DNA from: Gemmatimonadaceae bacterium
GTDB lineage: Bacteria; Gemmatimonadota; Gemmatimonadetes; Gemmatimonadales; Gemmatimonadaceae
Length of the DNA: 12,920 nt
Direction: 5' to 3'
Assembly (NCBI GenBank): GCA_017881545.1
Contig: JADGQU010000034.1
Span: 1-12,920, forward strand
Position numbers and translations under genes: made by a program. Positions 6,096 to 12,920 of the stretch are shown piece after piece (the stretch's first letter is position 1; each line of letters starts with the position of its first letter). The notes under the pieces were generated by a model. It made no database searches. It was not told where the DNA came from and saw nothing but the letters and a program-made list of their open reading frames with translations.

Positions 6096-7130
6096 CTAGG
6101 CTACCCCCTCCTTGTCCTCCGCGCTCAGGAACTTGCGCGCGGCCGCGACCACCTTGCGCCGGACTACCTCGAGATCTCCTTCGATGAGCGCGCCGGCGGC
6201 CCGCGCGTGGCCGCCACCATCGAACTGCTTCGCAAACTTGTTCACATCCACGTCGCCGGTGCTGCGGAAGGAGACCTTTACCTTGTCGTGTCCCAGATCC
6301 CGGAAAAAAACAGCGAGCCGGGTTCCCCCGATCGACCGCGGATGCTCCGCGATCCCCTCCAGATCCTCAGACCGCAGCCCATACTGCTCGGCCGCTCCCG
6401 CCGCGACCGAGATCCACGAGATTCCGTACTCGGGATCGACTTCCAGCGTCGCCAGCGCATCGCGCAGCAGGTGCAGACGCCCCACCGGCAGCGACGCGTA
6501 GAGGCGTCCGTACATCTCCTCGGGCTCGACGCCCGACGCGATCAGCTGTCCGGCGATGCTGAGGCAACGCGCCGTGGTGTTGCTGAACCGGAATCCGCCG
6601 GTGTCCGTGAGCAGCGCGACGTACAGCGAGCGCGCTATGTCAGGCGTCACCTTGAGACCCATCACCGTCGCGAAATCGTAGATCAGCTCCCCGGTCGCGC
6701 ACGCCGCCGTGTCCGCCACCATCAGGGTGCTGGGTGGCTCATCGCTCGGCAGATGGTGGTCGATCACAAGCTTGGGGATCTTGAGTCTGCGCACTGCTTC
6801 TGCCAGCACGCCGAGGCGTTTCACGTCGGAGATGTCGAGGACTACGAGTACATCGGCGTCCTTGAGACCCTTGGCTCCCTGGTCGCTCGCGTCTCGAACA
6901 TCAACGCCGAGCAGGAACTTGTACATGTCCGGCCACGGCGTGGGATTGACGATCTTCGAGCGAATTCCCATCTGACCGAGCAGGCGCGACAGCGCCGTCT
7001 CGGAACCGCAGCCGTCACCATCCGCATTGATGTGGGTGGATATTGCGACAGAGCGTCCCGCGCGGAGCTCCTGCGCGAGACGCTCGATCGACTCCCGTCG
7101 TTGCTGGGGAACGCTTAGAAGATCAAGCAC
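6096..7130 (-). CDS. nrnA: DHH/DHHA1 phosphoesterase, NrnA-type nanoRNase / pAp phosphatase
   Basis: This 344-residue cytoplasmic enzyme of the DHH superfamily probably degrades 2-5-nt RNAs and dephosphorylates pAp; some relatives also act on cyclic-di-AMP products. Metal-binding motifs are THINADGDGCGSE (32-44), VLDISD (97-102), the signature VIDHH (122-126) and LLTDTGGFRFSNT (173-185). The C-terminal DHHA1 domain carries FDGGGHARAAGA (303-314), the substrate-binding GGGH motif. Length is close to the usual 310-340. The GTG at 7130 overlaps the end of the permease gene by 8 bp. GGAAGG lies only 2 bases before it, closer than ideal, but no later start fits as well. The order permease then nrnA, with overlap, implies co-transcription, though no shared pathway is evident. 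Confidence 0.92.
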   Translation of the reverse strand: MLDLLSVPQQRRESIERLAQELRAGRSVAISTHINADGDGCGSETALSRLLGQMGIRSKIVNPTPWPDMYKFLLGVDVRDASDQGAKGLKDADVLVVLDISDVKRLGVLAEAVRRLKIPKLVIDHHLPSDEPPSTLMVADTAACATGELIYDFATVMGLKVTPDIARSLYVALLTDTGGFRFSNTTARCLSIAGQLIASGVEPEEMYGRLYASLPVGRLHLLRDALATLEVDPEYGISWISVAAGAAEQYGLRSEDLEGIAEHPRSIGGTRLAVFFRDLGHDKVKVSFRSTGDVDVNKFAKQFDGGGHARAAGALIEGDLEVVRRKVVAAARKFLSAEDKEGVA

Positions 7131-8625
7131 TGCCTTCCGCGCGGGCCAGCTTCGAGTGCGATCTGCTGTAGAGGAAGTAGATCACGAGCCCGATGATCAT
7201 CCAGTAAATGAGCCGCTCCCATGTCGCCCACGGCAGGCTCGTCATCATGTAGCCGCAAATCAGGATTCCGAGAATCGGAACCAGCGGGACCAACGGGGTG
7301 CGGAACGGGCGCGCGAGGTTCGGCGACTTGTAGCGCAGCACGATGATACCCCCGCAGACGATTACAAACGCCAGCAACGTGCCGATCGACACCAACTCGC
7401 CGAGCAATCCGATCGGGAACAGTCCAGCTACGACGGCGGCAACGATGCCTGTGAGGATCGTCGTCACGTATGGCGTCTTGAAGCGCGGATGAACCTTTCC
7501 GAACACTGGCGGGAGCAATCCGTCGCGAGCCATCGAATAGAAGATTCGCGGCTGCGCCATCAGCATCACGAGTACGACGGACGCGAGCCCGGCGATTGCG
7601 CCGACGTTGATGATCCCTCCAAGCCAGTGGAGCGCGGGACCTGCCTTCTCGATTGCGACGAATACCGGGTGCGGAACATCCAGGTCGGTGTAGTGCGCCA
7701 ATCCGGTCATGACGAGCGACATCAGGATGTAAAGCACCGTGCATACCGCGAGAGATCCGAGAATTCCTATCGGCATGTCTCGCTGCGGGTTTTTTGCCTC
7801 CTGCGCCGCGGTAGACACCGCGTCGAATCCTATATAGGCGAAGAACACGACGGCCGCGCCACGCACGATTCCGCTCCAGCCATAGTGACCGTATTCACCG
7901 GTATTGGGGGGAATGAACGGATGCCAGTTGGCCTGGTTCACGTACATGAACCCGAATCCGATCACCAGCAGCACGATCGCGATCTTGAGAATCACTATGA
8001 AGTTATTGAAGCTCGCCGACTCCTTGATGCCGATGACGAGCAGCGTAGACATGAGCGCGATGAGCACGATCGCAGGCAGGTTGACGATGGCGCCGGTGTG
8101 AGAGAGCCCTGCAGGGTGAAGGAGAACTTTCGTAATCGGATCGAATTCGTTCGCGTCGGCGTAATAGAACGGCGCGCTCGTGAACGCTTTAGGCAGATGT
8201 ATGTTGAGTTGCTCCATGAACGCCGAGAAGTATCCCGACCAGCCTACCGCAACAGTGGAAGCGCCGAACAGATATTCGAGGATCAGGTCCCAGCCGATGA
8301 TCCAGGCGATGAACTCGCCGAGCGTCGCGTAGCCATAGGTGTATGCGCTCCCGGCGATCGGAATCATGCTCGCGAACTCGGCGTAGCAGAGGCCGGCGAA
8401 AAGGCATCCAAATCCGGACACAATAAACGAGAGGACGATTGCCGGTCCCGCGTACCTCGCCGCGGCGGTGCCGGTCAGAACGAAAATGCCGGCGCCGATG
8501 ATCGCGCCGATGCCCAGCGTCGTGAGGTTCAGCGCGCCGAGCGCGCGTCGGAGCGTGTGCTCCGTAGCTTCACCGCCTGCCTCAGCCTGCAGGACAGCGA
8601 TGCTCTTCTTCGTCCATAAGCCCAT
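7123..8625 (-). CDS. APC-family amino-acid permease (cationic amino-acid transporter-like)
   Basis: This inner-membrane amino-acid transporter has 500 residues and about twelve transmembrane helices. The APC first-helix signature GIGAIIGAGIFVLTG sits at residues 38-52, after an N-terminal cytoplasmic stretch with LRRALGALNLTT. Further family features are CYAEFASMIPIAGSAYTYGY, GWDLILEYLFG, the helix-6 segment FFAYIGFDAVSTAAQEAKNP, and QPRIFYSMARDGLLPPVFGK. These are typical of the YfnA/CAT subfamily, which takes up amino acids by proton coupling; the substrate cannot be read from sequence. I chose ATG 8625, which has GGAG 9 bases upstream; a GTG at 8682 would add 19 residues without homology. 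It precedes and overlaps nrnA. The 107-bp gap to guaB holds a TTGACA (8726-8721) but no good -10 box. Confidence 0.93.
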   Translation of the reverse strand: MGLWTKKSIAVLQAEAGGEATEHTLRRALGALNLTTLGIGAIIGAGIFVLTGTAAARYAGPAIVLSFIVSGFGCLFAGLCYAEFASMIPIAGSAYTYGYATLGEFIAWIIGWDLILEYLFGASTVAVGWSGYFSAFMEQLNIHLPKAFTSAPFYYADANEFDPITKVLLHPAGLSHTGAIVNLPAIVLIALMSTLLVIGIKESASFNNFIVILKIAIVLLVIGFGFMYVNQANWHPFIPPNTGEYGHYGWSGIVRGAAVVFFAYIGFDAVSTAAQEAKNPQRDMPIGILGSLAVCTVLYILMSLVMTGLAHYTDLDVPHPVFVAIEKAGPALHWLGGIINVGAIAGLASVVLVMLMAQPRIFYSMARDGLLPPVFGKVHPRFKTPYVTTILTGIVAAVVAGLFPIGLLGELVSIGTLLAFVIVCGGIIVLRYKSPNLARPFRTPLVPLVPILGILICGYMMTSLPWATWERLIYWMIIGLVIYFLYSRSHSKLARAEGSA

Positions 8626-8732
8626 TAGAAAAACTCCGAAAGCGTGAGTTGTGTGCCGCCGGGACTCTGAAACATTCGACACTGCAGGCGCGCCGGAAGT
8701 TGTGTGGACGCCCGAAGCAATGTCAAGGAAAC

Positions 8733-10286
8733 CTACAGCGAGTAGTTGGGCGCCTCGCGCGTGATCGTGACGTCGTGGGGATGCGATTCGCGAAGCCCGG
8801 CGGCGGTGATCCGGACGAACTCCGATTCCGTGCGCAGCTGTTCGATGTCGGCGCAGCCGACGTATCCCATTCCGCTGCGAAGCCCGCCCACCATCTGGAA
8901 CAGCACATCGCTCACCGGGCCCTTGTACGGAACACGTCCCTCGATTCCTTCGGGCACGAGCTTCTTGGCGGACATCTCGCCTTCCTGGAAATACCGGTCG
9001 GCGCTTCCATCCTGCATCGCGGACAGACTCCCCATGCCGCGAATCATCTTGAAGCGACGGCCCTCGAGGAGTAGCGATTCGCCCGGACTTTCCTCGGTGC
9101 CGGCAAGCATCGATCCCATCATCACGCTCGATGCGCCCGCCGCCAGCGCTTTCACGATGTCGCCCGAGTATTTGATTCCGCCGTCGGCGATGACAGGAAT
9201 GTCGCCCGCGCCCTCGACCGCATCAAAGATCGCGGTGAGCTGCGGAACGCCGACGCCGGTGACGATGCGCGTGGTGCAGATGGAGCCGGGACCAACTCCG
9301 ACCTTCACCGCATCCACTCCGCGCTCGACCAGCGCCCGTGCACCGGCGCGCGTCGCAATGTTGCCCGCGACGAGCTGCACATCAGGAAACATCTCGCGGA
9401 CGACCGATGTCGCTTCGAGTACTCCCTCGGAATGTCCGTGCGCGGTGTCGACGATCAGTACATCGACGCCGGCGTCGACCAGAGCCCGCGCGCGATCACG
9501 ATAGTTCGCGGCGCCAATCGCAGCCGCGACGCGAAGGCGGCCGTGCTGATCCTTGTTCGCATTCGGAAAGTCGCGGCGCTTGTGGATGTCCTTGACCGTG
9601 ATCAATCCGCGGAGGATTCCCCGCTCGTCGACAACCGGCAGCTTCTCGATGCGGTGCTTTCCAAGTATCGCTTCGGCCTCGTCGAGCGTAGTGCCGACGG
9701 GAGCGGTGACGAGATTCTTGGACGTCATCGCTTCGCGAAGGGAGCGATCGAGGTTCCGCTCGAACTGGAGGTCGCGATTGGTGATGATTCCGACGAGCTT
9801 GTCGTCGCGATCGACGATGGGAACGCCGGAGATCTTGAAGCGCCTCATGAGGGCGACAGCTTCGCGGAGCGTGCCATCGGGCGAGAGGGTGATCGGATTC
9901 ATGATCATTCCGCTCTCCGACCGCTTCACCCGATCCACCTCGGCGGCCTGGCGATCGATGGACATGTTCTTGTGAATGACCCCGATTCCACCCGCTCTGG
10001 CCATCGCCATCGCCATGTCGGACTCGGTGACCGTGTCCATGGCGGCGGAAGCGAAGGGGACGTTGAGCGAAATGCCGCGGGTGAACACCGAGGTGGTGTT
10101 CACATCCTTGGGGTGGACGAGCGAATGACGCGGCGTCAGCAGCACGTCATCGAAGGTCAGAACGACTTCGTTTCTGACCCGTAGTGGTCCTTCTTCGGCG
10201 GCCGCTGAGGCCTTGATGCGCGAAAGCCCGCTTCCGGCTTTTGCCGGAGAGGCGGGCTTACTCGATGGCCGAGTTGTGGTTGCCAT
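8733..10286 (-). CDS. guaB: Inosine-5'-monophosphate dehydrogenase (GuaB)
   Basis: GuaB oxidises IMP to XMP with NAD+, the committed step to GMP. The 517-residue protein has the N-terminal barrel part (LTFDDVLLTPRHS, AAMDTVTESDMA at 81-92), two CBS domains (about 127-240), and the second barrel half. Catalytic C337 lies in GPGSICTTRIVTGVG (332-346). The phosphate-binding stretches are ADGGIKYSGD (367-376) and MMGSMLAGTEESPGE. RGMGSLSAM (416-424) and the mobile flap EGRVPYKG (449-456) follow, and the C-terminus is NYSL. It differs from most bacterial GuaB by about 36 extra residues before VRNEVVLTFDD, rich in Ser, Ala, Pro and Lys. Between ATG 10286 and the core there is no ATG, GTG or TTG in frame, so this extension is probably real. 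A strong inverted repeat lies in its DNA. The CBS pair suggests purine-nucleotide allostery. Confidence 0.96.
   Translation of the reverse strand: MATTTRPSSKPASPAKAGSGLSRIKASAAAEEGPLRVRNEVVLTFDDVLLTPRHSLVHPKDVNTTSVFTRGISLNVPFASAAMDTVTESDMAMAMARAGGIGVIHKNMSIDRQAAEVDRVKRSESGMIMNPITLSPDGTLREAVALMRRFKISGVPIVDRDDKLVGIITNRDLQFERNLDRSLREAMTSKNLVTAPVGTTLDEAEAILGKHRIEKLPVVDERGILRGLITVKDIHKRRDFPNANKDQHGRLRVAAAIGAANYRDRARALVDAGVDVLIVDTAHGHSEGVLEATSVVREMFPDVQLVAGNIATRAGARALVERGVDAVKVGVGPGSICTTRIVTGVGVPQLTAIFDAVEGAGDIPVIADGGIKYSGDIVKALAAGASSVMMGSMLAGTEESPGESLLLEGRRFKMIRGMGSLSAMQDGSADRYFQEGEMSAKKLVPEGIEGRVPYKGPVSDVLFQMVGGLRSGMGYVGCADIEQLRTESEFVRITAAGLRESHPHDVTITREAPNYSL
10224..10259 (-). repeat. Strong inverted repeat in the 5' coding part of guaB
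   Basis: AAGCCCGC (10224-10231) is complementary to GCGGGCTT (10252-10259). Inside it TCCGGC (10233-10238) is complementary to GCCGGA (10243-10248), around a four-base loop. One and three unpaired bases separate the two stems. The 14-bp, GC-rich hairpin covers codons about 10-21 of guaB, about 27 bases after the ATG. On the guaB mRNA the loop would be AAAA, and the stem is followed by only three U's, so it is not a standard terminator. It may modulate early elongation or initiation of guaB. Confidence 0.65.
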
Positions 10287-10291
10287 AGCTA

Positions 10292-10320
10292 AATGTATGG
10301 CAATGTGCGGGTTGCGTCCA
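10292..10320 (-). promoter_or_regulatory. Candidate guaB promoter giving a leaderless mRNA
   Basis: On the minus strand TGGACG (10320-10315) and TACATT (10297-10292) lie 17 bp apart. The ATG of guaB begins 5 bases after the -10 box, so transcription would start at or next to the A of ATG 10286. No Shine-Dalgarno sequence precedes the ATG, which agrees with leaderless translation. Both boxes match the consensus only partly. Confidence 0.4.
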
Positions 10321-10332
10321 GAGGTCGGGCGC

Positions 10333-10348
10333 CCGGCGCTCTCGCCGG
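10333..10348 (-). terminator. Hairpin right after the methyltransferase stop, possible transcript end
   Basis: CCGGCG (10333-10338) pairs with CGCCGG (10343-10348) around a four-base loop (AGAG on the minus strand), one base after the TGA at 10352-10350. The palindrome GGGCGCCC (10327-10334) partly overlaps it. The stem is all G/C, but no U-run follows, so it is not a classical intrinsic terminator. It may mark or protect the 3' end of the upstream operon before guaB. Confidence 0.3.
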
Positions 10349-10349
10349 C

Positions 10350-11093
10350 TCAGGGATCGACGTGCAGTGCGCCGCCCACGACGAGCAGTGAGCTACCGAA
10401 CGGCACGGGCACGCGGCCGAGCACCCGCTCCTCGAGGCGCGATAGCGCATACAGCATCCTGTTCACCAGTGCCGGAGGCACGGGAGGCAAGGCTGGATCA
10501 CCGGGAATCAATGCCTCCTTCACCCGTGTGCCGATCTTGGCCGCCGCGGTCCAGCGGAAGAAGTACCGCGACTCGTCCACCCGAAGTCCCGCTTCGATGG
10601 CGAGCGCACCGAAGCTCGTTTTGTCGTAGCGGATGTAATGGTGATTGAGATCGTCATGGCGCGTCCAGAGTCCCATGAACGCCGGCACCGTGGCAAGGAA
10701 CACCCCTCCAGGCTCGAGCAGCGAAAGCGCATGGCGCAGCGCTGCCGCCGGATCAGTGAGATGCTCCAGCACGTCCAGCATCAGGACAAGGGAGTAGCGG
10801 CGCCCGTTGTCGAAGCTCGCGTCGAACGGCGCGACGTGGATGCGCGCGCGGTGTGGGCCATCTGGCGAGACGAGCGCCTCCGATGGCTCGACTCCCTCCA
10901 CGAGCCGCACGCCGGGAAGCTTGGCCAGCTCGTCGAAGAACAGCCCGTCGCCGCAGCCGACATCCAGCACGTCGCGCCACCCGCCTTCCGGGCGGTGCGC
11001 GGCGAGCGCATTCAGGATGACGCGTTCGCGGGCGCGCCACCACCAGTGGCGCTGAAACAGCTCGCGGTAGCGAGCGCCGTACGCGGAATCCAC
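10350..11093 (-). CDS. Class I SAM-dependent methyltransferase (Methyltransf_11/23 type)
   Basis: This 247-residue protein has a Rossmann-fold SAM domain: motif I DVLDVGCGDGLFFDEL (41-56), VEGVEPSE with the acidic residue after strand 2 (65-72), LVLMLDVLEHLTDP (102-115) and LLEPGGVFLATVPA (125-138). The opening YRELFQRHWWWRARERVI (9-26) and the following HDDLNHHYIRYD (146-157) are typical of methyltransferases found in polysaccharide and glycolipid clusters. A hydrophobic C-terminal end (SSLLVVGGALHV) may lie at the membrane. GTG 11093 has AGGA 7 bases upstream and fits the conserved N-terminus. It lies 16 bp after the glycosyltransferase stop, so the two probably share a transcript. The methyl acceptor is unknown; a sugar or lipid-linked intermediate is suggested by context. 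Confidence 0.85.
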   Translation of the reverse strand: MDSAYGARYRELFQRHWWWRARERVILNALAAHRPEGGWRDVLDVGCGDGLFFDELAKLPGVRLVEGVEPSEALVSPDGPHRARIHVAPFDASFDNGRRYSLVLMLDVLEHLTDPAAALRHALSLLEPGGVFLATVPAFMGLWTRHDDLNHHYIRYDKTSFGALAIEAGLRVDESRYFFRWTAAAKIGTRVKEALIPGDPALPPVPPALVNRMLYALSRLEERVLGRVPVPFGSSLLVVGGALHVDP

Positions 11094-11109
11094 GCGGTGG
11101 TCCTGACGC

Positions 11110-12126
11110 CTACGGGTCCGCGCGGCCCGACGGAAAGACCGGCGAGTACAGCGGCGTCACGAACCGGCGGGTATTGACCGGTATGCCGGAGCCTTGCCCC
11201 ACCACCGACCCGACAACGTACAACGGGCGGCGCTTGGTCTCCTGATAGATGCGTCCGATATACTCGCCAATGATGCCGAGAAAAAAGAGCTGCACGCCGG
11301 CAAGAAAGGACATGAACAGCATGATCGACGTGAAACCCGCCGGCGCGCGATGGAGAATGAGCTTTGCGTAAAGCGTGTAGACGGAGAACGCCGCCGATAG
11401 CAGAATTGCGACAAGGCCGAGCATTGACGCCGCGCGGAGCGGCATGATGGAGAAGGAGAACAGTCCGTCCGAGGCGAGCTGGAGCAGCTTGAGCGGGCCG
11501 TAGTTGGTGGCTCCCGCGAAGCGCTCGTCGCGCTCAACGGTGATCCCCGTCTGGCGGAAGCCGACCCAACTCCGCAGGCCGCGCAGGTAGCGGTTCTGCT
11601 CCGGCGCGGACCGGATCTGCTCGACCACGGAGAGCGACATGAGCGCGAAATCGCCGGAATCGAGAGGGAGCCTGGTGTCCGCAAGCGAAGCGAGCAGGCG
11701 GTAAAAGACGAAGTAGCTGAGCCGCAGGGGCCAGGCCTCCTTCCGCTTCACGCGCTGAGCATACACGACATCGAAGCCCTCGCGGTGCTTGGCCAGCAGC
11801 GCGGGGATCGTCTCGGGGCGATCCTGCAGGTCGCCGTCCATCGTGACGACGACATCACCGGTGACATAGTCGAGCGCGGCACTGAGCGCGGCCTGGTGGC
11901 CGAAGTTGCGCGACAGCGCGACGACCACGAGCCGTGGATCGGTGCGGGCGGCCGCATGGAGGATCTCGAGTGTACGGTCACGGCTCCCGTCGTCCACGAA
12001 CACAATTTCGTGCGGTCCGCCGGGAATGGAGTCGAGCACGATGCCGAGCCGCCTCAACAGCTCGGCGACTCCCGCCTCCTCGTTGTGAAGCGGGATTGCT
12101 ACGGATAGTCGGAATGCCTTGCTCAT
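11110..12126 (-). CDS. GT2 family glycosyltransferase, GtrB/ArnC/DPM1-like, with two C-terminal membrane helices
   Basis: This 338-residue inner-membrane enzyme probably transfers a sugar from a nucleotide donor to polyprenyl phosphate on the cytoplasmic face. The GT-A domain has SVAIPLHNEEAGV (8-20), the donor-binding VDDGSRDRT (44-52), LSRNFGHQAALSAAL (71-85), the metal-binding DGDLQD (97-102), DSGDFALM (156-163) and QNRYLRGL (177-184), followed by GATNYGPLKLLQLASDGL (205-222). Two transmembrane helices follow at about 232-256 and 264-290, ending with GEYIGRIYQETKRRPLYVVG, as in the GtrB/ArnC group. The frame is open 38 codons further upstream, but ATG 12126 overlaps the upstream gene's stop in ATGA and sits just before the conserved start. 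It lies between two methyltransferases, suggesting modified lipid-linked sugars for surface glycans. The sugar is not predictable. Confidence 0.92.
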   Translation of the reverse strand: MSKAFRLSVAIPLHNEEAGVAELLRRLGIVLDSIPGGPHEIVFVDDGSRDRTLEILHAAARTDPRLVVVALSRNFGHQAALSAALDYVTGDVVVTMDGDLQDRPETIPALLAKHREGFDVVYAQRVKRKEAWPLRLSYFVFYRLLASLADTRLPLDSGDFALMSLSVVEQIRSAPEQNRYLRGLRSWVGFRQTGITVERDERFAGATNYGPLKLLQLASDGLFSFSIMPLRAASMLGLVAILLSAAFSVYTLYAKLILHRAPAGFTSIMLFMSFLAGVQLFFLGIIGEYIGRIYQETKRRPLYVVGSVVGQGSGIPVNTRRFVTPLYSPVFPSGRADP

Positions 12127-12725
12127 CGGCGAGCTCGTCCCTTGAAGTAAATCATGTTCCACAGCGTCATACCAGCAACCCCGAGCGGATAGGGCTCGAA
12201 CACCACCTGCTCGAAGGCGCTCGTGAACAGCTCGTGCCACGTCTCGAGCGGACGCGGATACTCACCGCGGTCGGCACGGGCGAGGAAACGCGAGACCGAC
12301 GCGCGCGGCGGAAGTACGAGATCCAATATGTGCACGTTGCCGTCGTCCGACAGCAGCGTGGCGAGATGGGTGAGGATCCGTCGTGTGCTGGCGGTGTCGA
12401 TGTGATGAAAGAGACTGTTGGCCAGGATAAGGTCGAAGCGCTGCTCCGGCACCACATCATACTTCGTCACGTCGGCGACGACGAAGTCGCGCCCGTACCG
12501 CCGCCGCGCACTCTCGATGTAGTCGGCGTTGATGTCGATGCCAAGGTAGTCGGCGGAGGCGAAATGGGCAGTGTTCGTTCCCGGGCCGCAGCCGACGTCG
12601 AGCACGCGCCGCGCACGCGCCAGATCGTTGTGCGCGTACAGGGGCGCGAGCTTTTTTTGGGCGAAGGGCGCCTGCCAGACGCGGTAGGCAAGTTCGTTCT
12701 CCATCAGGCGTGCGTACGACTTCAT
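12123..12725 (-). CDS. Class I SAM-dependent methyltransferase
   Basis: This 200-residue protein has a SAM-binding Rossmann fold: RVLDVGCGPGTNTAHFA (40-56), LGIDINADYIESAR (61-74), FVVADVTKYD (81-90) and the motif IV region FDLILANSLFHHID (97-110), then LLSDDGNVHILDLVLPP (124-140). It ends in a segment with EQVVFEPYPLGVAGMTLWNMIYFKG. The C-terminal half (RFLARADRGEYPRPLETWHE) resembles other glycan-cluster methyltransferases. Two ATGs compete: 12734 and 12725. I chose 12725 because it overlaps the upstream stop in ATGA, matching the style of the neighbouring junctions. Its stop overlaps the glycosyltransferase ATG in the same way. It is not closely similar to the other methyltransferase of this cluster. 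The acceptor is unknown, and an O-methyl sugar or a lipid head group are guesses. Confidence 0.86.
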   Translation of the reverse strand: MKSYARLMENELAYRVWQAPFAQKKLAPLYAHNDLARARRVLDVGCGPGTNTAHFASADYLGIDINADYIESARRRYGRDFVVADVTKYDVVPEQRFDLILANSLFHHIDTASTRRILTHLATLLSDDGNVHILDLVLPPRASVSRFLARADRGEYPRPLETWHELFTSAFEQVVFEPYPLGVAGMTLWNMIYFKGRARR

Positions 12726-12920
12726 CGCTCCCATCGTATCTGGAATTTGCCGACGTTTGCCCCGAATGGATATCGTCGCTCCAGCTCCGCATAGAGGTCC
12801 GCCGAGATCCGGGCGCTGAACGCAGGCCTACCGTTCAGCGCGACGGCCGTGACGTGGTGCTGGTCGAGCGTCGCGAGTATCCGCGCGGTTCGCCCGCCCT
12901 CGTCGTCGAAGAAGTCGAAC
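12722..12920 (-). CDS. C-terminal end of an unidentified protein, cut by the right window edge
   Basis: A minus-strand frame is open from the right edge to TGA at 12724-12722 (65 visible residues). It begins FDFFDDEGGR and ends in GKFQIRWER. The segment VTAVALNGRPAFSARISADL, then YAELERRYPFGANVGKF, looks like a soluble C-terminal domain, as found after the helices of membrane glycosyltransferase-like proteins. That resemblance is an impression only. The stop overlaps the methyltransferase ATG (12725), so it is the upstream member of the same operon. No start or catalytic region is visible. Confidence 0.72.
   Translation of the reverse strand, partial: FDFFDDEGGRTARILATLDQHHVTAVALNGRPAFSARISADLYAELERRYPFGANVGKFQIRWER

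Noticed and set aside
7027..8619. A 530-codon plus-strand open frame opposite nrnA and the permease
   Set aside because: Its product is dominated by Arg, His, Asp, Glu and Gln with no recognisable domain, as expected for the antisense of GC-rich genes. Both minus-strand proteins are unmistakable.
8626..8650. A hairpin with U-run (AACTC, 9-base loop, GAGTT, then TTT on the minus strand) before the permease
   Set aside because: The stem has only 5 bp with a large loop, and it overlaps the permease ribosome-binding site. Too weak to call as the guaB terminator.
8721..8726. A perfect -35-like TTGACA (minus strand) upstream of the permease
   Set aside because: No acceptable -10 box is found at 15-19 bp spacing, so no promoter is called.
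9432..10184. A 250-codon plus-strand open frame opposite guaB
   Set aside because: Antisense of the conserved CBS/barrel coding region, with unnatural composition.
12127..12240. A 38-codon N-terminal extension of the glycosyltransferase
   Set aside because: It runs inside the methyltransferase gene and lacks homology. ATG 12126 forms the ATGA junction just before the conserved domain.
1..12920. Search for CRISPR arrays, insertion sequences, phage genes, tRNA or rRNA
   Set aside because: No regularly spaced repeats, transposase, integrase or cloverleaf-like sequence was recognised anywhere in the window.

Overview
This 12.9 kb window is GC-rich, gene-dense bacterial chromosome. No gap between genes exceeds about 110 bp. 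I see no mobile element, CRISPR array, tRNA or rRNA. Menaquinone-type quinone genes, frequent GTG starts, many 4-bp ATGA/GTGA overlaps, an ECF sigma operon and an exported bactofilin-like protein fit a menaquinone-using Gram-negative lineage. My impression is Gemmatimonadota or a relative, but that is inference and no marker gene here settles it.

Layout, left to right. (1) Minus strand, 1-2348: ubiE/menG overlaps ubiD by 4 bp, and the start of a further minus-strand gene lies at the left edge. This looks like a late quinone-biosynthesis operon. (2) Plus strand, 2409-4593: an ECF-type sigma factor, a 33-codon cationic small ORF that overlaps its stop, a three-helix membrane protein in the anti-sigma position, and an exported bactofilin-like multi-pass membrane protein. 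(3) Minus strand, 5986-4590: a small NifU-C-like protein overlaps an Mrp/ApbC Fe-S carrier ATPase by 4 bp. The mrp stop shares a CTAG palindrome with the stop of the convergent sigma operon. (4) Minus strand, 8625-6096: an APC-family amino-acid permease overlaps nrnA (DHH/DHHA1 phosphoesterase) by 8 bp. (5) Minus strand, 10286-8733: guaB (IMP dehydrogenase), with an unusual N-terminal extension that contains a strong inverted repeat and a promoter that suggests a leaderless mRNA. (6) Minus strand, 12920-10350: the end of an unidentified protein, a SAM methyltransferase, a GtrB/ArnC/DPM1-type glycosyltransferase and a second SAM methyltransferase. They are tightly coupled and probably act on a surface glycan or lipid-linked sugar.

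Most genes are housekeeping and well recognised. The least ordinary part is the sigma operon, for its tiny cationic ORF with a plausible ribosome-binding site and for its exported bactofilin-like product. Next are the guaB 5' region and the non-canonical cysteines of the NifU-like and Mrp proteins. I found no clear evidence for a wholly new system. These are the places to look first.
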